From Ailurus styani (taxonomy: Eukaryota > Chordata > Mammalia > Carnivora > Ailuridae): a DNA stretch of 64,000 nucleotides. Positions 35,309-45,911 of the stretch are shown one piece after another. The DNA lies in assembly GCA_002007465.1 (NCBI GenBank), contig LNAC01000279.1, forward strand, positions 664,088 to 728,087, read 5' to 3'. Every line of letters starts with the position of its first letter. Within the stretch, counting starts at the first letter, position 1. The notes beneath the pieces are model-generated. The model made no database searches. It was not told where the DNA came from and was given only the letters and a program-made list of their open reading frames with translations. The position numbers and the translations under genes are program-made.

Positions 35309-36108
35309 TATTTTTTTTATTTAAATTCAATTAGCCAACATATAGTTCATCATTAATCCCAGAGGTAGTGCTCAGTGATTCACGAGTCTTGTCCAACGCC
35401 CAGTGCTCATCACGTCCCGTGCCCTCCTTACTGCCCGTCCCCTGTCCCCCCACCCCACCCCTCCCCTCCAGAGTCTCTCATGGGGGCGCCTGGGCCGCTC
35501 AGTCAGGTAAGGGTCCGCCTTCAGCTCAGGTCATGGTCCCGGGGTCCTGGGACCGAGTCCCATGTAGGGCTCCCTGCTCAGCAGAGTCTGCTTCTCCCTC
35601 CCTTTCCCCTGCTCATGCTCTCTCTCTCTCTCTCTCAAATAAGTAAAATCTGTAAAATAATAATAAATAAATAAATAGTCTCATGGTTTGTCTCCCTCTC
35701 TGATTTTTGCCTGTTCAGTTTTCCCTCCCTTCCCCTGTGTCCTCTGTGCTGTTTCTCCAATTCCACACAGGAGTGAGATCCCATGATAACTGTCTTTCTC
35801 TGACTTATTTCACTGAGCATCATCCATGTCGTTGCAAATGTAAGATTTCCTCCTTTCTGATGGCTGAGTAATAATCCCTCGTATATATGAACCACATCTT
35901 CTCTGTCCATTCTTCTGTTGATGGACGTCTGGGCTCTTCCCACAGTCTGGCTGCCGGGACATTGCTGCTATGAACGTTGGGGTGCAGGGGCCTTTGGATC
36001 CCTGCACTTGTACCCTTTGGGGCAAACACCTAGCAGTGCACTTGCTGGGTCATACAGCAGCTCTAGTTTCAACTTCTTGAGTAACCTCCACACTGTTCTC
36101 CAGACACC
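35309..36108 (-). mobile_element. Truncated LINE-1, 3' end, antisense
   Basis: On the minus strand this is the last ~370 bp of L1 ORF2 plus the 3'UTR and an A tail (T run at 35311-35318). The ORF2 end is readable near 35820-35940 as peptides such as REDVVHIYEGLLLSHQKGG and YSAIRKEEILHLQRHG, i.e. the conserved C-terminus. 35320-35480 is the carnivoran L1 3'UTR. Frameshifts show it is inactive. A SINE inserted at about 35484 splits the 3'UTR. Confidence 0.9.
35484..35675 (+). mobile_element. CAN SINE inserted into the L1
   Basis: Head GGGCGCCTGGGCCGCTCAGT, CTCAGGTCATGGTCCCGGGG, CTCCCTGCTCAGCAGAGTCT, (CT)n and an AATAATAAATAAATAAATA tail. The L1 sequence resumes directly after it; TCTCATGG at 35476-35483 and 35679-35686 is the core of the target duplication. 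The SINE is therefore younger than the L1. Confidence 0.93.
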
Positions 36109-37419
36109 ACTTTAAATGTGAATTTAAATGTGGAAGCAGCTTGCGGAGGTGGCTAGGGTCTCCAGGGCACAAGTAAGGGTCTCCAAGTATGCCCTGCAGG
36201 GCTGCCCGCTGTCTAGTCGGCCCCCCAGACTGAACGGAGCCTGAAGCCCACACACAGAGAGCAGGAAGAGCTGTCAGTGAGAAGGCGACACCGCCGAGCA
36301 GCTCTGACAGGGGGTGTCCGAGCGGCTTTGTGCCAGCGCAGCCTTGAAGGATGGGGCTGCTCGTGCCGGCCGCCTGGTCCCGCGGGCCTAGAGGACCAGA
36401 CCAAGGCCGTGCAGCCAGGGCACAGCTCGGGGTACACAGCCATCACGGGGTCCAGCCCATGACGACAGGCTGCGTATGAAATGGGCACAGCGAGAGCTCG
36501 GGTGTAGACTCTTCTCGGAAACGCTTTGTTGTCCAGAGAAGCCGCAGTGGAGGAAGGAGAGGCGTGATCTCTCCAGCCAGACCCCTAAGACCCCTAAATT
36601 CGCTCAGCTGTAACACAGAAAGCCAATGCCTTTCTCCCATCACAAACACTGCTCCAAGTGGGCCGTGGTCGGCAGAGGAGGGGGCTCGCGGCAACCAGGG
36701 AAGGGGCCGCAGGGGAGCCCGGGAGGCAGAGCGCGCACACCCGAAGCCGGCTGTGCGGAAGGGGCCGGGGAAACGTCAGGCCCCACAGACGTGGCGGCAC
36801 CGCCACCGCCTCCCTGACCCCTCGGGCGCCGGCGCGGTCTCCGTACGCAGCGTGAGACCGGCTCGAGGCCAAGCTGTTCCCCAGGCCAAGAGAGCCGGCG
36901 CCTCGGGAGCCCCGAGCAGCCGGCGGGGCGGACCCGGGCCCGCCCGTCCATCCAGCTCACAGTGAGCGAGCACCTCCCGGGCCGGGGGATCTCGGCCTGG
37001 GTCCCCGCTCCTGTCCCACTGGGCGCACAGGCAGCAGGAGCGGAACGGGCACTCGGTCTGCTGGCCCCCTGCCAGGCCGTGCTCTCCGTGTAGAAGGCAC
37101 CAAGCGGAGGAAAGACCGTGCGTCTTAGATCCACGCTGGGAACTACACAATTAGCTCTTCGATCAAATCAACGATTCAGCCTTTAACAAAAACCCAGGGG
37201 CAGAGAACGCGGTCTCCTGTCGACAGAGCGTGCTTGTTGTTGAGATGGTGGCGAGAGGGCCAGGCCCGTGGTTCGGGAACAGAAGGTTCCAGCACAGCCC
37301 GGAGCAGACGTTTTGCCCTTCGGGAAGCTCTGCGGGTCCCCAGGTTCTCCTCTGCGTGTCCTTCCCCTTCTCCACCTGACTTCTGGCGTTCAAATCCCCG
37401 AGACAGACTCCGGCCTCGC
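36109..37419. other. GC-rich unique sequence
   Basis: No gene supported. CpG content rises from about 36660. Several long frames overlap on both strands at 36560-37130 with no domain content. Confidence 0.4.
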
Positions 37420-38030
37420 GACGCCAGCATTCTCGGCGCCGTGCGCACAGAGCTCGCCAGGCCATCGGGAGTGGGTCCCACCGGGTCACCGGGCCGTGCC
37501 AGCGCAGCCACACAGCCCGCAGGCGGAGCGCGGCCTCCTCGCCGAGCGCTGCCCTCTGTCCCGCGCCCCTTCCAGGCCGACGGGCTCCGACATGCTACGT
37601 GAGCAGAGGCTGCACCAGAAAACCGGCAGCAGAGCAGACGCCCCGAACTCAGCCGCCCCTCGGAGCGGGGAAGGGGCGCGGGGCTGAGGCGCGGGGCTTG
37701 GAGGAGAGGAGAAACCGCCCCGAGCAACCACAGCAGCCGCAGACAGAGCTAAAAGGGCGTCTGGCAGGTTCCCAACGACCCACGGCCTCGCGGTGCTCGG
37801 TGCCCACAGCCCAGAGGCAGAGCTGCGGCACGGCCCGCGAGTCCACGCCGGAGGGCACTGCCCGCGAGCAAGCTCAACCCGAGCCCCCCCACACCTCCCC
37901 GCGCCGCGGCCGAGGGCGCGCAGACCGGCTGCCGGCTCACCCCCACCGGTGTGACCAGCGAAGCCGGCGGCCCAGCGACGCTGAGGGCCGCCGTCACGGG
38001 TGCGAGCCTGCACGGGGGCCACGCGCCTGG
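37420..38030. promoter_or_regulatory. CpG-island-like segment
   Basis: About 600 bp of continuous high GC with dense CpG (GCGGCCTCCTCGCCGAGCG, GCGCGGGGCTGAGGCGCGG, CCGCGCCGCGGCCGAGGGCG). This would probably satisfy usual CpG-island criteria. Islands often mark promoters, but I see no credible first exon; both-strand frames here are stop-poor simply because of composition. It could also be GC-converted unique DNA. Confidence 0.4.
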
Positions 38031-38039
38031 GCCTCCATC

Positions 38040-39010
38040 TGTTTTCCTGCGGGAGTTTGGTCTGTTTCTTCTCCGTGGGTTTTAAATATTCACGATATGC
38101 GGCAAAGGTTTTTCCCACGGTTGAGCTTTCCGTCTGACTCTCCTTACGTTATTCTGTTGTTTTGTTTTGCTCGGCAGGTTTCCACTGTTGCAGTGTATTT
38201 TTTAATGGAGCCCATTTCGACCGTCTTTTCTTTTGTTGAACCTGAGTTTTGAGTTCTCCTTGGACAAGCCTTGCCCAACACTTGGGTTATATTCAGCTGT
38301 GTTTCTGTCTCACACTTGAATCGCTCCACCTTCCGCATTTAGCTCTCTGAAGCACTTGGAGCTGACTCTCGCACATGGTGGAAGGCAGAGAGCCAGCGTT
38401 GCCTTTCACACAGCGGTGCTCGACCGTCCCCAGATCACTTCTTCAGGCATCCCTCACGACCCAGCCATCGGAGACGCCACCCTCATCACAGACGCCATGT
38501 CCACCCGGATTTGGGCTTCGTTCTGAGCCCACGCTCGGTCGCATCTTGAGCACGCGGTTCGACACGGACGGGCTCTTGGGAGCTCTCATGTCCAGTAGGC
38601 TGGGCCCCTCTCTTCTGAGTTTCTAGGTCTCCACGCATGCCTGTGTTCCCGTGCCAGTTTTAGAATGAACACGTCCAGCCTAGGGAACTAATGACTCTTG
38701 CTGGATTCATACTTTTACTGGAATCACATGAACTCTGCCCATGAGCCCCGGCCGAGAACCGCCGTCCTAACGAGGCTGTGACACCCTGCCCACCAGCAGG
38801 CGAGCCCTTCCATGTCTGTGTCTGTCTCAAGAGTTTTCAGGATGGTCTTCACTTACGCTTTGAACCTTTCTTACCACACTCATTCCTGAGGATCGGGTCT
38901 TTTCTGTAACTACTGTGAATGGGGCCGCCTTCTCTAGCCTACCTTCTGTCTTCTGATTAGATCGTCTCTAGACTATGGAATACTGTTACTGAGGATGTTT
39001 GTATGTTACG
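38040..39010 (-). mobile_element. Old LINE-1 ORF2 relic, antisense
   Basis: Parallels antisense L1M ORF2: TTTTAAATATTCACGATATG, CTCCTTACGTTATTCTGTTG, TTTAGCTCTCTGAAGCACTT with GGAGCTGACTCTCGCACATG (the familiar antisense block at 38340-38375), GTTTTCAGGATGGTCTTCAC and CTACTGTGAATGGGGCC. Heavily diverged and often G/C at positions where the remembered consensus has A/T. No intact frame. Confidence 0.6.
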
Positions 39011-39610
39011 TGTTTGTCTCTGCTGCCCCTGGGAACTTTTATGACGTGGGTTTTTTATGGGACAGCATACCGTCAGAGCAGGGGCTTCCTAAGGGTCCTC
39101 AGACACTTCATTCCACCTATTCTACTCCAAATTCTGTGCCTGTCCTTTCTCTTGTCCTGTCCTCAGCCTGGCTGCTAAGAACACTGGGAGCCTCCTCACA
39201 CTCTCTCATGAAACTACACATCTGTGCTTTATGCAAGTCCTGCTTCTGCCACCCCCTGGGACCCTGCGCCCAGCCCGCTCCCGCTGTGAGGAGGGCAGAT
39301 TCACACCACAGTTTACTCTGCCCCCTGCATCTTCAACATCTTCCTCAGCCTTCTGGCTCACGTTTAAACCTTCAGTAAGACTTTCATATAGAAAAAGAGA
39401 ACTTCCATGTAAAACAAACTGAATGCCTGACATTTCTAGGTCCCGGAAAAGAGATTCTTAGATTTCTAAATGTTACTTTTTCATTAAAACTTGAAATAAA
39501 TAGGAAATACATACCCGACTCCTGTTTCATTACTTCAGAAGTCCAGCCATCATGGATCATACCTACTGCATCTCCAGCCACGACCGCTCATTCTCAAGGG
39601 ATGCCCTCTA
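39011..39610. other. Unique sequence left of the 32-bp VNTR
   Basis: Mixed composition with a few A/T-rich patches; no gene or confident repeat. Might contain further diverged L1. Confidence 0.4.
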
Positions 39611-40474
39611 CCCTGCTCACCCTGGGCTCGGAGGACCGTCCATCCTGCTGACCCCGGGCTCGGAGGACCGTCCGCCCTGCTCACCCCGGGCTCGGAGGAC
39701 CTCCCGCCCTGCTGACCCCGGGCTCGGAGGACCGTCCGCCCTGCTCACCCCGGGCTCGGAGGACCGTCCGCCCTGCTCACCCCGGGCTCGGAGGACCTCC
39801 CGCCCTGCTGACCCCGGGCTCGGAGGACCGCCCGCCCTGCTGACCCCGGGCTCGGAGGACCGTCCGCCCTGCTGACCCCGGGCTCGGAGGACCGTCCGCC
39901 CTGCTCACCCCGGGCTCGGAGGACCTCCCGCCCTGCTGACCCCGGGCTCGGAGGACCGTCCGCCCTGCTCACCCCGGGCTCGGAGGACCGTCCGCCCTGC
40001 TCACCCCGGGCTCGGAGGACCTCCCGCCCTGCTGACCCCGGGCTCGGAGGACCGTCCGCCCTGCTCACCCCGGGCTCGGAGGACCGTCCGCCCTGCTCAC
40101 CCCGGGCTCGGAGGACCTCCCGCCCTGCTGACCCCGGGCTCGGAGGACCGTCCGCCCTGCTCACCCCGGGCTCGGAGGACCTCCCGCCCTGCTGACCCCG
40201 GGCTCGGAGGACCGTCCGCCCTGCTCACCCCGGGCTCGGAGGACCTCCCGCCCTGCTGACCCCGGGCTCGGAGGACCGTCCGCCCTGCTCACCCCGGGCT
40301 CGGGGGACCTCCCGCCCTGCTGACCCCGGGCTCGGAGGACCGTCCGCCCTGCTCACCCCGGGCTCAGAGGACCTCCCGCCCTGCTGACCCCGGGCTCGGA
40401 GGACCTCCCGCCCTGCTCACCCCGGGCTCGGAGGACCTCCCGCCCTGCTGACCCCGGGCTCAGAGTGCCTTCCA
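39611..40474 (+). repeat. 32-bp VNTR, 27 copies (864 bp)
   Basis: Unit of 32 bp built from CCCTGCTSACCCCGGGCTC and GGAGGACCKYCCG-type halves. The variable positions are G/C in GCTGACC versus GCTCACC, and CGT versus CTC after GGAC. 27 units fit without indels; the first and last are degenerate. Because 32 is not divisible by three, the encoded peptide repeats every 32 residues through three frames. That explains the long open frames here, which I do not consider genes. The internal order of variants is structured (see findings). Confidence 0.97.
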
Positions 40475-42990
40475 CCAGAAGGACCCCAACAGACTTCACA
40501 CAGCACTAAACACACTTTATAAAAGTAAAGCATGCTAAACTTTTCTTACATTGCTAGGAAAATTCATTTTTTATTAATTTGTTATTTTGACTCATTCCTA
40601 ACTCACTCATTTTTAGAATAAGAGGAAAGGTGGATGGCAAACACACCGTAGGCCTGTGGCTTGCCCTGGTTCTCCCGGGCTCTGCCATGGAGACGCCCGT
40701 CTGGGAAAGTCCCGGTATCATGGCACACACGTCTACACATACCTGTCCCTGGCCCACGCGGTTAGGATGGTTTTGGAGAAATGATCATGGACACATTCAG
40801 AATGATTAGTTATTGTATCTCATGTATTAGTCTAGGCTGCAACAATGAACATGACCACAGCCCACACCGCACACGGAGAGCTTGGTTAAATATCATAAAA
40901 GGGCTTTAAAATCAGCAGGCATCATAGCCAGATGAAGAAAGGGAACTATTAAAAAGAAAACCCAAGTAATTCAGGAAGGCCACTGTCAGAGGATCCAATT
41001 GCAATAAAGACAAAGGAAGCAATGCCACCGTGGAAAAGTACGAAAGAAAAGCAAATAGCGTTGGAAGCTGGAAATCCTATTGCTAACACTTGAGGATCTA
41101 AGAACAACTACATCAACACTTAGAAGCAAAGAATCCTAAAACATGAAATAATATCAAGGTAGCTTTTTTCTCACAAAAGAATTTCCAGGCTGGATTGTTG
41201 ATCTCCATCCACAATTGTTTGACGAACAAAGACCCAGGGTCACAAGCAAACCAGACTAAACACCAAAGCGGCTGATCTCAGGCAGAATGCCCAGACGCGG
41301 GCACGCCGTAGGGAGAACACTCACCCCACAAGTTCAAAACCCTGGACATGGTGGGTTTCTTGGTACTTGCCGGACAGGCGAGCCAGGATCCCAGGTCCCA
41401 CACCTTCCCACGGCACCACACGCTTGCTCGAAGGAGCCCTGCGCGTGAAGCACGCCTACGACCCATGTGTGCACACTCGTGTGAAGGTAAGTCTGCGGAC
41501 AAGCACAGGAACAGCACACATAGCATGCTTTGATCTGCACGCTCTTCGAAACGACTCCACGGTTCCTTACGCCGAACTCTTATGGGTGGTCCCATTAGAA
41601 ATACTTTCAATCGTGACCCGAGAACCACGGAGGCGGCAAGGGGGTATCTTAAGAAAATGAAGAAACCATGCGATCTATCTCTTTTATCATACTTAAAAGG
41701 CCAACATGAAACCAGATCTCCTCTAAAAAATCACAAGTGACAAAGTCAAATATCAAAAAGCAAAGGATCAAAGATGCCTCTAAAACATAAGAGAAAATCA
41801 CTTCAGAAGCGGACCCAGCACCCCACATCATGCTAACCCTGGCATCCAACTCGACACTCAGAAGGTGTGGACTTCATCCAGGAATATTTCCGCCCCAGGA
41901 AAAATGCCAGCTTTGCACTGATGTCATAAAAACCAGGACCCCTTGCAGCCAGCTGCCCCCTCAAGAAGCCTTGCAGGACAGGCCTGGGGTGTATGCTGAG
42001 CCAGGACCCCCAGGCTGGCTGCGGGGCGCTCACCAGGCCAGGAGGTGGCACTTCCAACCCCACGGGCTGCCCACTCCTGCAAGACAGGCCCCTGCTCCCA
42101 AAACCCCCACTCACCACTCCTGACACTTCCTCTGCCTCAAGCCCCTTGTGGTGTCGCCTGCAACACTGTATCCACCTGGGCCAGACAGACCATCTCAACT
42201 TTGCTGGAGTTGACTGCTAGCCAGGTGGACAGGAGTGTCATCTCGAAGCTCTTTGAGAACCCCTCCTGAGAACCCCTCCATTCCTGGCCCATCCCCCCAC
42301 CCTCGCCCTGTCTCCCAGCAGCAGTCGGGGTCAGCCCCTGCCCAGATCTTCTCTCTTCTGTCTGGGGTCTAACTCTCCGCCAAGGGTCCCAAGGTAAAGG
42401 GGTGCAGTGGGCAATGGCCCCTCTCCTCCGGCCCCACTCCTCTATGCCCCCCGCTGCAGGGGATGACTACAGAGTCTAAGCTTACAACACCCGGGCAGCA
42501 CCCACGTCTTCCCAGAAGTGACCACACCCACATCCATGTATCCCGTTAAACCCAAACTAAAAGCAACCCAATGTGACTTCCTCTCAGCCAGCTCACAAAG
42601 AAGCCCAAGGCCGTCCAAGGCCTCCCGGAACAGGGGATGTGCAAGAGAAGCCAGTGGACAAGGAGCCAGCAGTCCTGGGGACTCAAGTTAAGAGATCTCG
42701 CTCTTGAGAGATGTCAAACGTGTGCAGACCCTGGCCAGGAGGGACGTCTGCAAGTGAAGTCCCAGGACACCCACAGTCCCTAAGATCCCAGCCTTGCCCG
42801 GGCTCCCTGGCAATACGACCATTTCCTGTTAAGTGGAGTTCGGGCTGGCAAAACCAATGGATATGCTGTTCAGAATAACGAAAGTGATAAATCTACAAAG
42901 GAAACCAAGGCAATAATTAACACGGAAGTCAATGATACTTACGGCAGAGAACGAGAACACAAAAGGAGCTTCTGGGAATTATTAACTTTT
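40475..42990. other. Unique sequence
   Basis: AT-rich at 40500-40620 and 40780-41260, mixed to GC-rich afterwards. Short featureless frames. A phrase GAGAACCCCTCC is locally duplicated near 42260-42280. No gene or confident repeat. Confidence 0.4.
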
Positions 42991-42999
42991 TAAAAAACA

Positions 43000-43660
43000 T
43001 TATTTTTTAAAAATAGATTTTATATTTTAAAACCATTTTAGATTTAAAGAAAAAGTGAGATGATAATAAAGAGGTTTCCCCTATACTCACACTGAGTTTC
43101 CCCTTTATAAACATCTCACACCGGCGTGGTGCCTGTTACCACTAACAAACCAGTGTTCACACGTGACTATTAGCTAAGCGTTCGGAGTTCCTCCATCTCC
43201 CTGACCGTCCCCCTTCCGTCCCAGGACCCCATCCAGGACACCCCGTGACAGCGTATCGAGTCCCTTTCCATCTCCTCTCGGCTGGGACAGTCCCTCTGAT
43301 GACCCCGACGGTTTGGAGGAGGAGCGGTCAGGCATCTGGGGAGACGCCCCTCGCTGGGATCAGCAGGGTGGCTCCTCGTGAGCGGACGGGGGTCGGGCTG
43401 TGGGGGGAGGACCCGAGGGGAAGCGTCCGTCTCATCCCATCCGGCCCGGGTGCCTGCCGGCAACAGCACCTGTCACTGCTCACGTTGGCCGCGGTCGCCT
43501 GGCGCAGGGGGCTCTGCCGGGTGTCCCCACCCCCCGCGGCTCCTTCCCTTCCCCACAGTGTCCCCCGGGGCAGGGAGCCGCCGTGCACGGCCCACAGCTA
43601 GGGAGGGGGAGGTGCACTGCGCTCCCCGCGGACGGAGCCGCTGTGCGGACCCCGGGGGTC
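43000..43660. mobile_element. Old LINE-1 3'UTR relic, strongly GC-shifted
   Basis: Follows, in order, an old L1 3'UTR that I know in AT-rich form: TTTAAAGAAAAAGTGAGATG, CCCCTATACTCACACTGAG, CAGGACCCCATCCAGGACAC, TGATGACCCCGACGGTTTGG (for TGATGACCTTGACAGTTTTG), GAGGAGCGGTCAGGCATCTG (for GAGTACTGGTCAGGTATTTT), CACTGCTCACGTTGGCCGCG (for CACTGTTGATGTTGACCTTG), and GCACGGCCCACAGCTAGGGA. The left part is still AT-rich, while from 43200 on the changes are overwhelmingly to G or C. Orientation relative to L1 is uncertain. Confidence 0.6.
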
Positions 43661-44488
43661 TCCGGAGGAGGAGGAGAGAGATCCCGCTTCTGGGTCAGCG
43701 CGTGCGCGCGTCGTCAACGGATGTCAGCTCGGACTCGTGGGCGTGTGTTTCTCGTGGGGGCTGTGACCCAACACGACTAGGCTCTGCTGCCGGGACTGGT
43801 CCGGCTCTGGCCGCCGGGAGCCCCTTCGGGTGGCTCCCGGGTCCCTCGGACATGCCCGTCAAGGGGGCTGTGCTGGGTTTGAACCGCTCCTTCCTTTCGG
43901 GCTCTGCCTGATGCTCCAGGCCCCGCTGGGCACGTCCTCCCTGGCCCTAGAGAGGAGCCCTTGCTCTTTTTTTTTTATGTGCTCTTTTATGAAGCATACA
44001 GTTACACATATGAAAAATATACTTACGGAAAAAACTAGTTTAACCGACCCTGAATCCATCTTCCTACTTCTGATAAAGCACCAAATCTGTTTGAAGGAAA
44101 CCGACTTCCCCTGGCTCCTGACCAGGTGGTCCCTGTGGAAGGGGCTACCTACAGTGACTGGGGTCGGGGAGGAAGCCCGAACCTTTCCTTTTAAAGTGCT
44201 TGCATACTTATTTCCAAAAATATGCATACTTTTATCATTTAAAAACACGCAGAATTATTTTAAACCCTTGTGTTGATTGCATGTAGAGACCAAATCCGAG
44301 TAAGGAAGATATACTAACGATTCTTTAGAATAAAAATAGGAAAAAGCATGCTCCCTCTGCTTAGAAATAAATAAACCAGATCTAGCAAAGCATATACTGG
44401 CTCCGCAGACTCTCCCTGCTGTGTTTCTGGTGGCTCTTTCCAGCCTAACAATCAGCAAAGACCTAGGTTCCTAAAGGGCATTCAAAAC
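43661..44488. other. Unique sequence, GC-rich then AT-rich
   Basis: CpG-rich to about 43920, then AT-rich. No gene supported; the plus-strand frame at 43830-44276 has no recognisable features. Confidence 0.4.
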
Positions 44489-44500
44489 ATTCAAATGTCT

Positions 44501-44621
44501 GGGGCACCCGGCTGGCTCAGTTGGTAGAGCAAGTGAGTCTTGACCTTGGGGTGGTGAGTTTGAGCCCCACATCGGGTGAAGAGTTACTAAAAAAGACAAA
44601 ATAAATAAATAAAATTTAAAA
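44501..44621 (+). mobile_element. CAN SINE, short tRNA-like subtype
   Basis: Short SINE whose first ~75 bp are plainly tRNA-like: an A box TGGCTCAGTTGG at 44513-44524 that fits the Pol III consensus, and a B-box-like GAGTTTGAGCCCC at 44556-44568. The tail is AAATAAATAAATAAAATTT. A 12-bp target duplication, ATTCAAATGTCT, lies at 44489-44500 and 44622-44633. Not a tRNA gene. Confidence 0.92.
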
Positions 44622-44633
44622 ATTCAAATGTCT

Positions 44634-45030
44634 ATATATTAAGTGTATAGTACTTGGAAATTTTCACAAGAGCTCTGCCTGGGGAGAAAATTTTACAGCT
44701 CTGCAGACCGCCGAGTTCATCATAATTTCCAAAACCCAGAGGGTCCCTGGTTTACTAAGAAATAAGTCACCCTTCCAAATGGCAGTGCAGGAAGTAAAGG
44801 TACACGAGGAAAACTTTGGAGAAGCACTAACAAAAAAATGTTTCGCTACATCACAGGCATCTTTAAGAAAAGGGAACCATAATCTCACACAAGCTCCGTG
44901 TGCACCGTAGGAGTAAGTTTCCCAAGTCCCCTGAAACTCCTGAACCCAGGGATCTGCAGAAGGGTGGTAACATACCACGGGCCTGTGAGGAGCCCCCGCT
45001 TAGCACCTCTGCAGCCAAGACTAGGTGCTC
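44634..45030. other. Unique sequence before the minisatellite
   Basis: AT-leaning to about 44900 then mixed. No gene supported. Confidence 0.4.
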
Positions 45031-45240
45031 GGGGCACCGCGTAGAGGGGGTCCAGGCACACAGGGCACCGCACGGAGGGGGCGCGGGCACTCAAGGTACC
45101 ACGCGCAGGGGGCGCGGGCGCTCGGGGCACCGTGCAGAGGGGGTCCGGGCTCACGGGGCACCGCGCGGAGGGGGTCCGGGCTCACGGGGCACCGCGCGGA
45201 GGGGGTCCGGGCTCACGGGGCACCGCGCGGAGGTGCGCGC
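45031..45240 (+). repeat. 31-bp minisatellite, about 7 copies
   Basis: Units start near 45031, 45062, 45093, 45124, 45155, 45186 and 45217, each with GGGGCACCGCGCGGAGGGGG and TCCGGGCTCAC. The first four are diverged; the next two are identical; the last is cut off. CpG-dense and directly upstream of the small candidate gene. Confidence 0.93.
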
Positions 45241-45425
45241 TCAGCAGGTTCGGGGGCGCGCGGACATGCGCGCGCACGGGGCGGGATCCCGGAAGCTGAC
45301 CGTTAACGCCGCCAGCGGACCAGATGTCACGGGATAGGACCCTGAGAGGACGGCACAGAGGACACTTGCTGGGCGGCAGCCACTACCGCCAGCACCGGCA
45401 AGGGACGCGCCCCGAGCGCTCGGGC

Positions 45426-45695
45426 ATGGCGACCCAGCGGGCGCCCGCGCTGCTGCTGCTGCTACTGCTGCTGGTGGCCCTGCTCTTGTCCGTGCACAGC
45501 CGCGTGGAGCCCACGGACACCGCGCCCACCCTCATCCCGGCCCCAGCCCTGACCCCGGACGGCAACTCGTTGGCAGGCCAGGCCCTGCCGGGCACTGAGA
45601 TCAAGGTCGCAGCCCGCACCGCACGCCCCGTGCCCAGCCCGCTGGCCCTGCTGGCCCCGCTCATCCCGCTCGCCCTGCGGCTGGTGCTCAGGTAG
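45426..45695 (+). CDS. Candidate small secreted or membrane-anchored protein, family not recognised
   Basis: An 89-codon frame. Residues 1-25 are a classic signal peptide: MATQRAP, a run of about eight leucines, then VALLLSVHS, with V at -3 and S at -1 of the probable cleavage site. The mature part is short, rich in P, T and A, with no cysteine and no N-glycosylation motif. Residues 71-89 are again hydrophobic (LALLAPLIPLALRLVL), as in a GPI-anchor signal or a membrane segment. I chose this ATG because it has G at -3 and G at +4 and directly precedes the leucine run; an in-frame ATG at 45324 would add a basic, featureless leader. The stop overlaps a good splice donor (CAG then GTAGGG at 45688-45696), so a spliced version with a different C-terminus is possible. 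Two ATTAAA signals follow. It could also be a retrocopy or a chance frame in CpG-rich DNA. Confidence 0.45.
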   Translation: MATQRAPALLLLLLLLVALLLSVHSRVEPTDTAPTLIPAPALTPDGNSLAGQALPGTEIKVAARTARPVPSPLALLAPLIPLALRLVLR

Positions 45696-45911
45696 GGCGC
45701 CCGACCAGCGCGGCCAGCACACCCTCCACTCCTTCACTTCACTATAGAAACTGATCCAGAAAAGAGAATCCCACCGAGACTGGATTGCGCCATATGGACA
45801 CAAAGGTCACACCTCCTGCGATTCTAGGAACAGACAGAAAGGAGCTGGCGACATCCTACTGACTTCAAGATGGGGCTTCGAACTTTGGGCACCTGCAGCT
45901 CTACCTTGAGA

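Larger units (their letters stand above)
45031..45720. promoter_or_regulatory. CpG-rich region around the candidate small gene
   Basis: CpG-dense sequence covering the minisatellite, the presumed 5' flank and the 89-codon frame. No TATA box is obvious. A CpG-island promoter for the gene at 45426 is a reasonable inference but is not shown by the sequence alone. Confidence 0.35.

Noticed and set aside
35635..36029. Minus-strand frames with ORF2-like peptides taken as a gene
   Set aside because: They are the C-terminal remains of a truncated, frameshifted L1, so annotated as a mobile element.
39552..40164. Open frames over the 32-bp VNTR
   Set aside because: Period of 32 residues through three registers reflects the repeat, not a protein.
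44501..44575. tRNA-like sequence with good A box
   Set aside because: It is the head of a CAN SINE with A-rich tail and target duplications, and it cannot fold as a complete tRNA.
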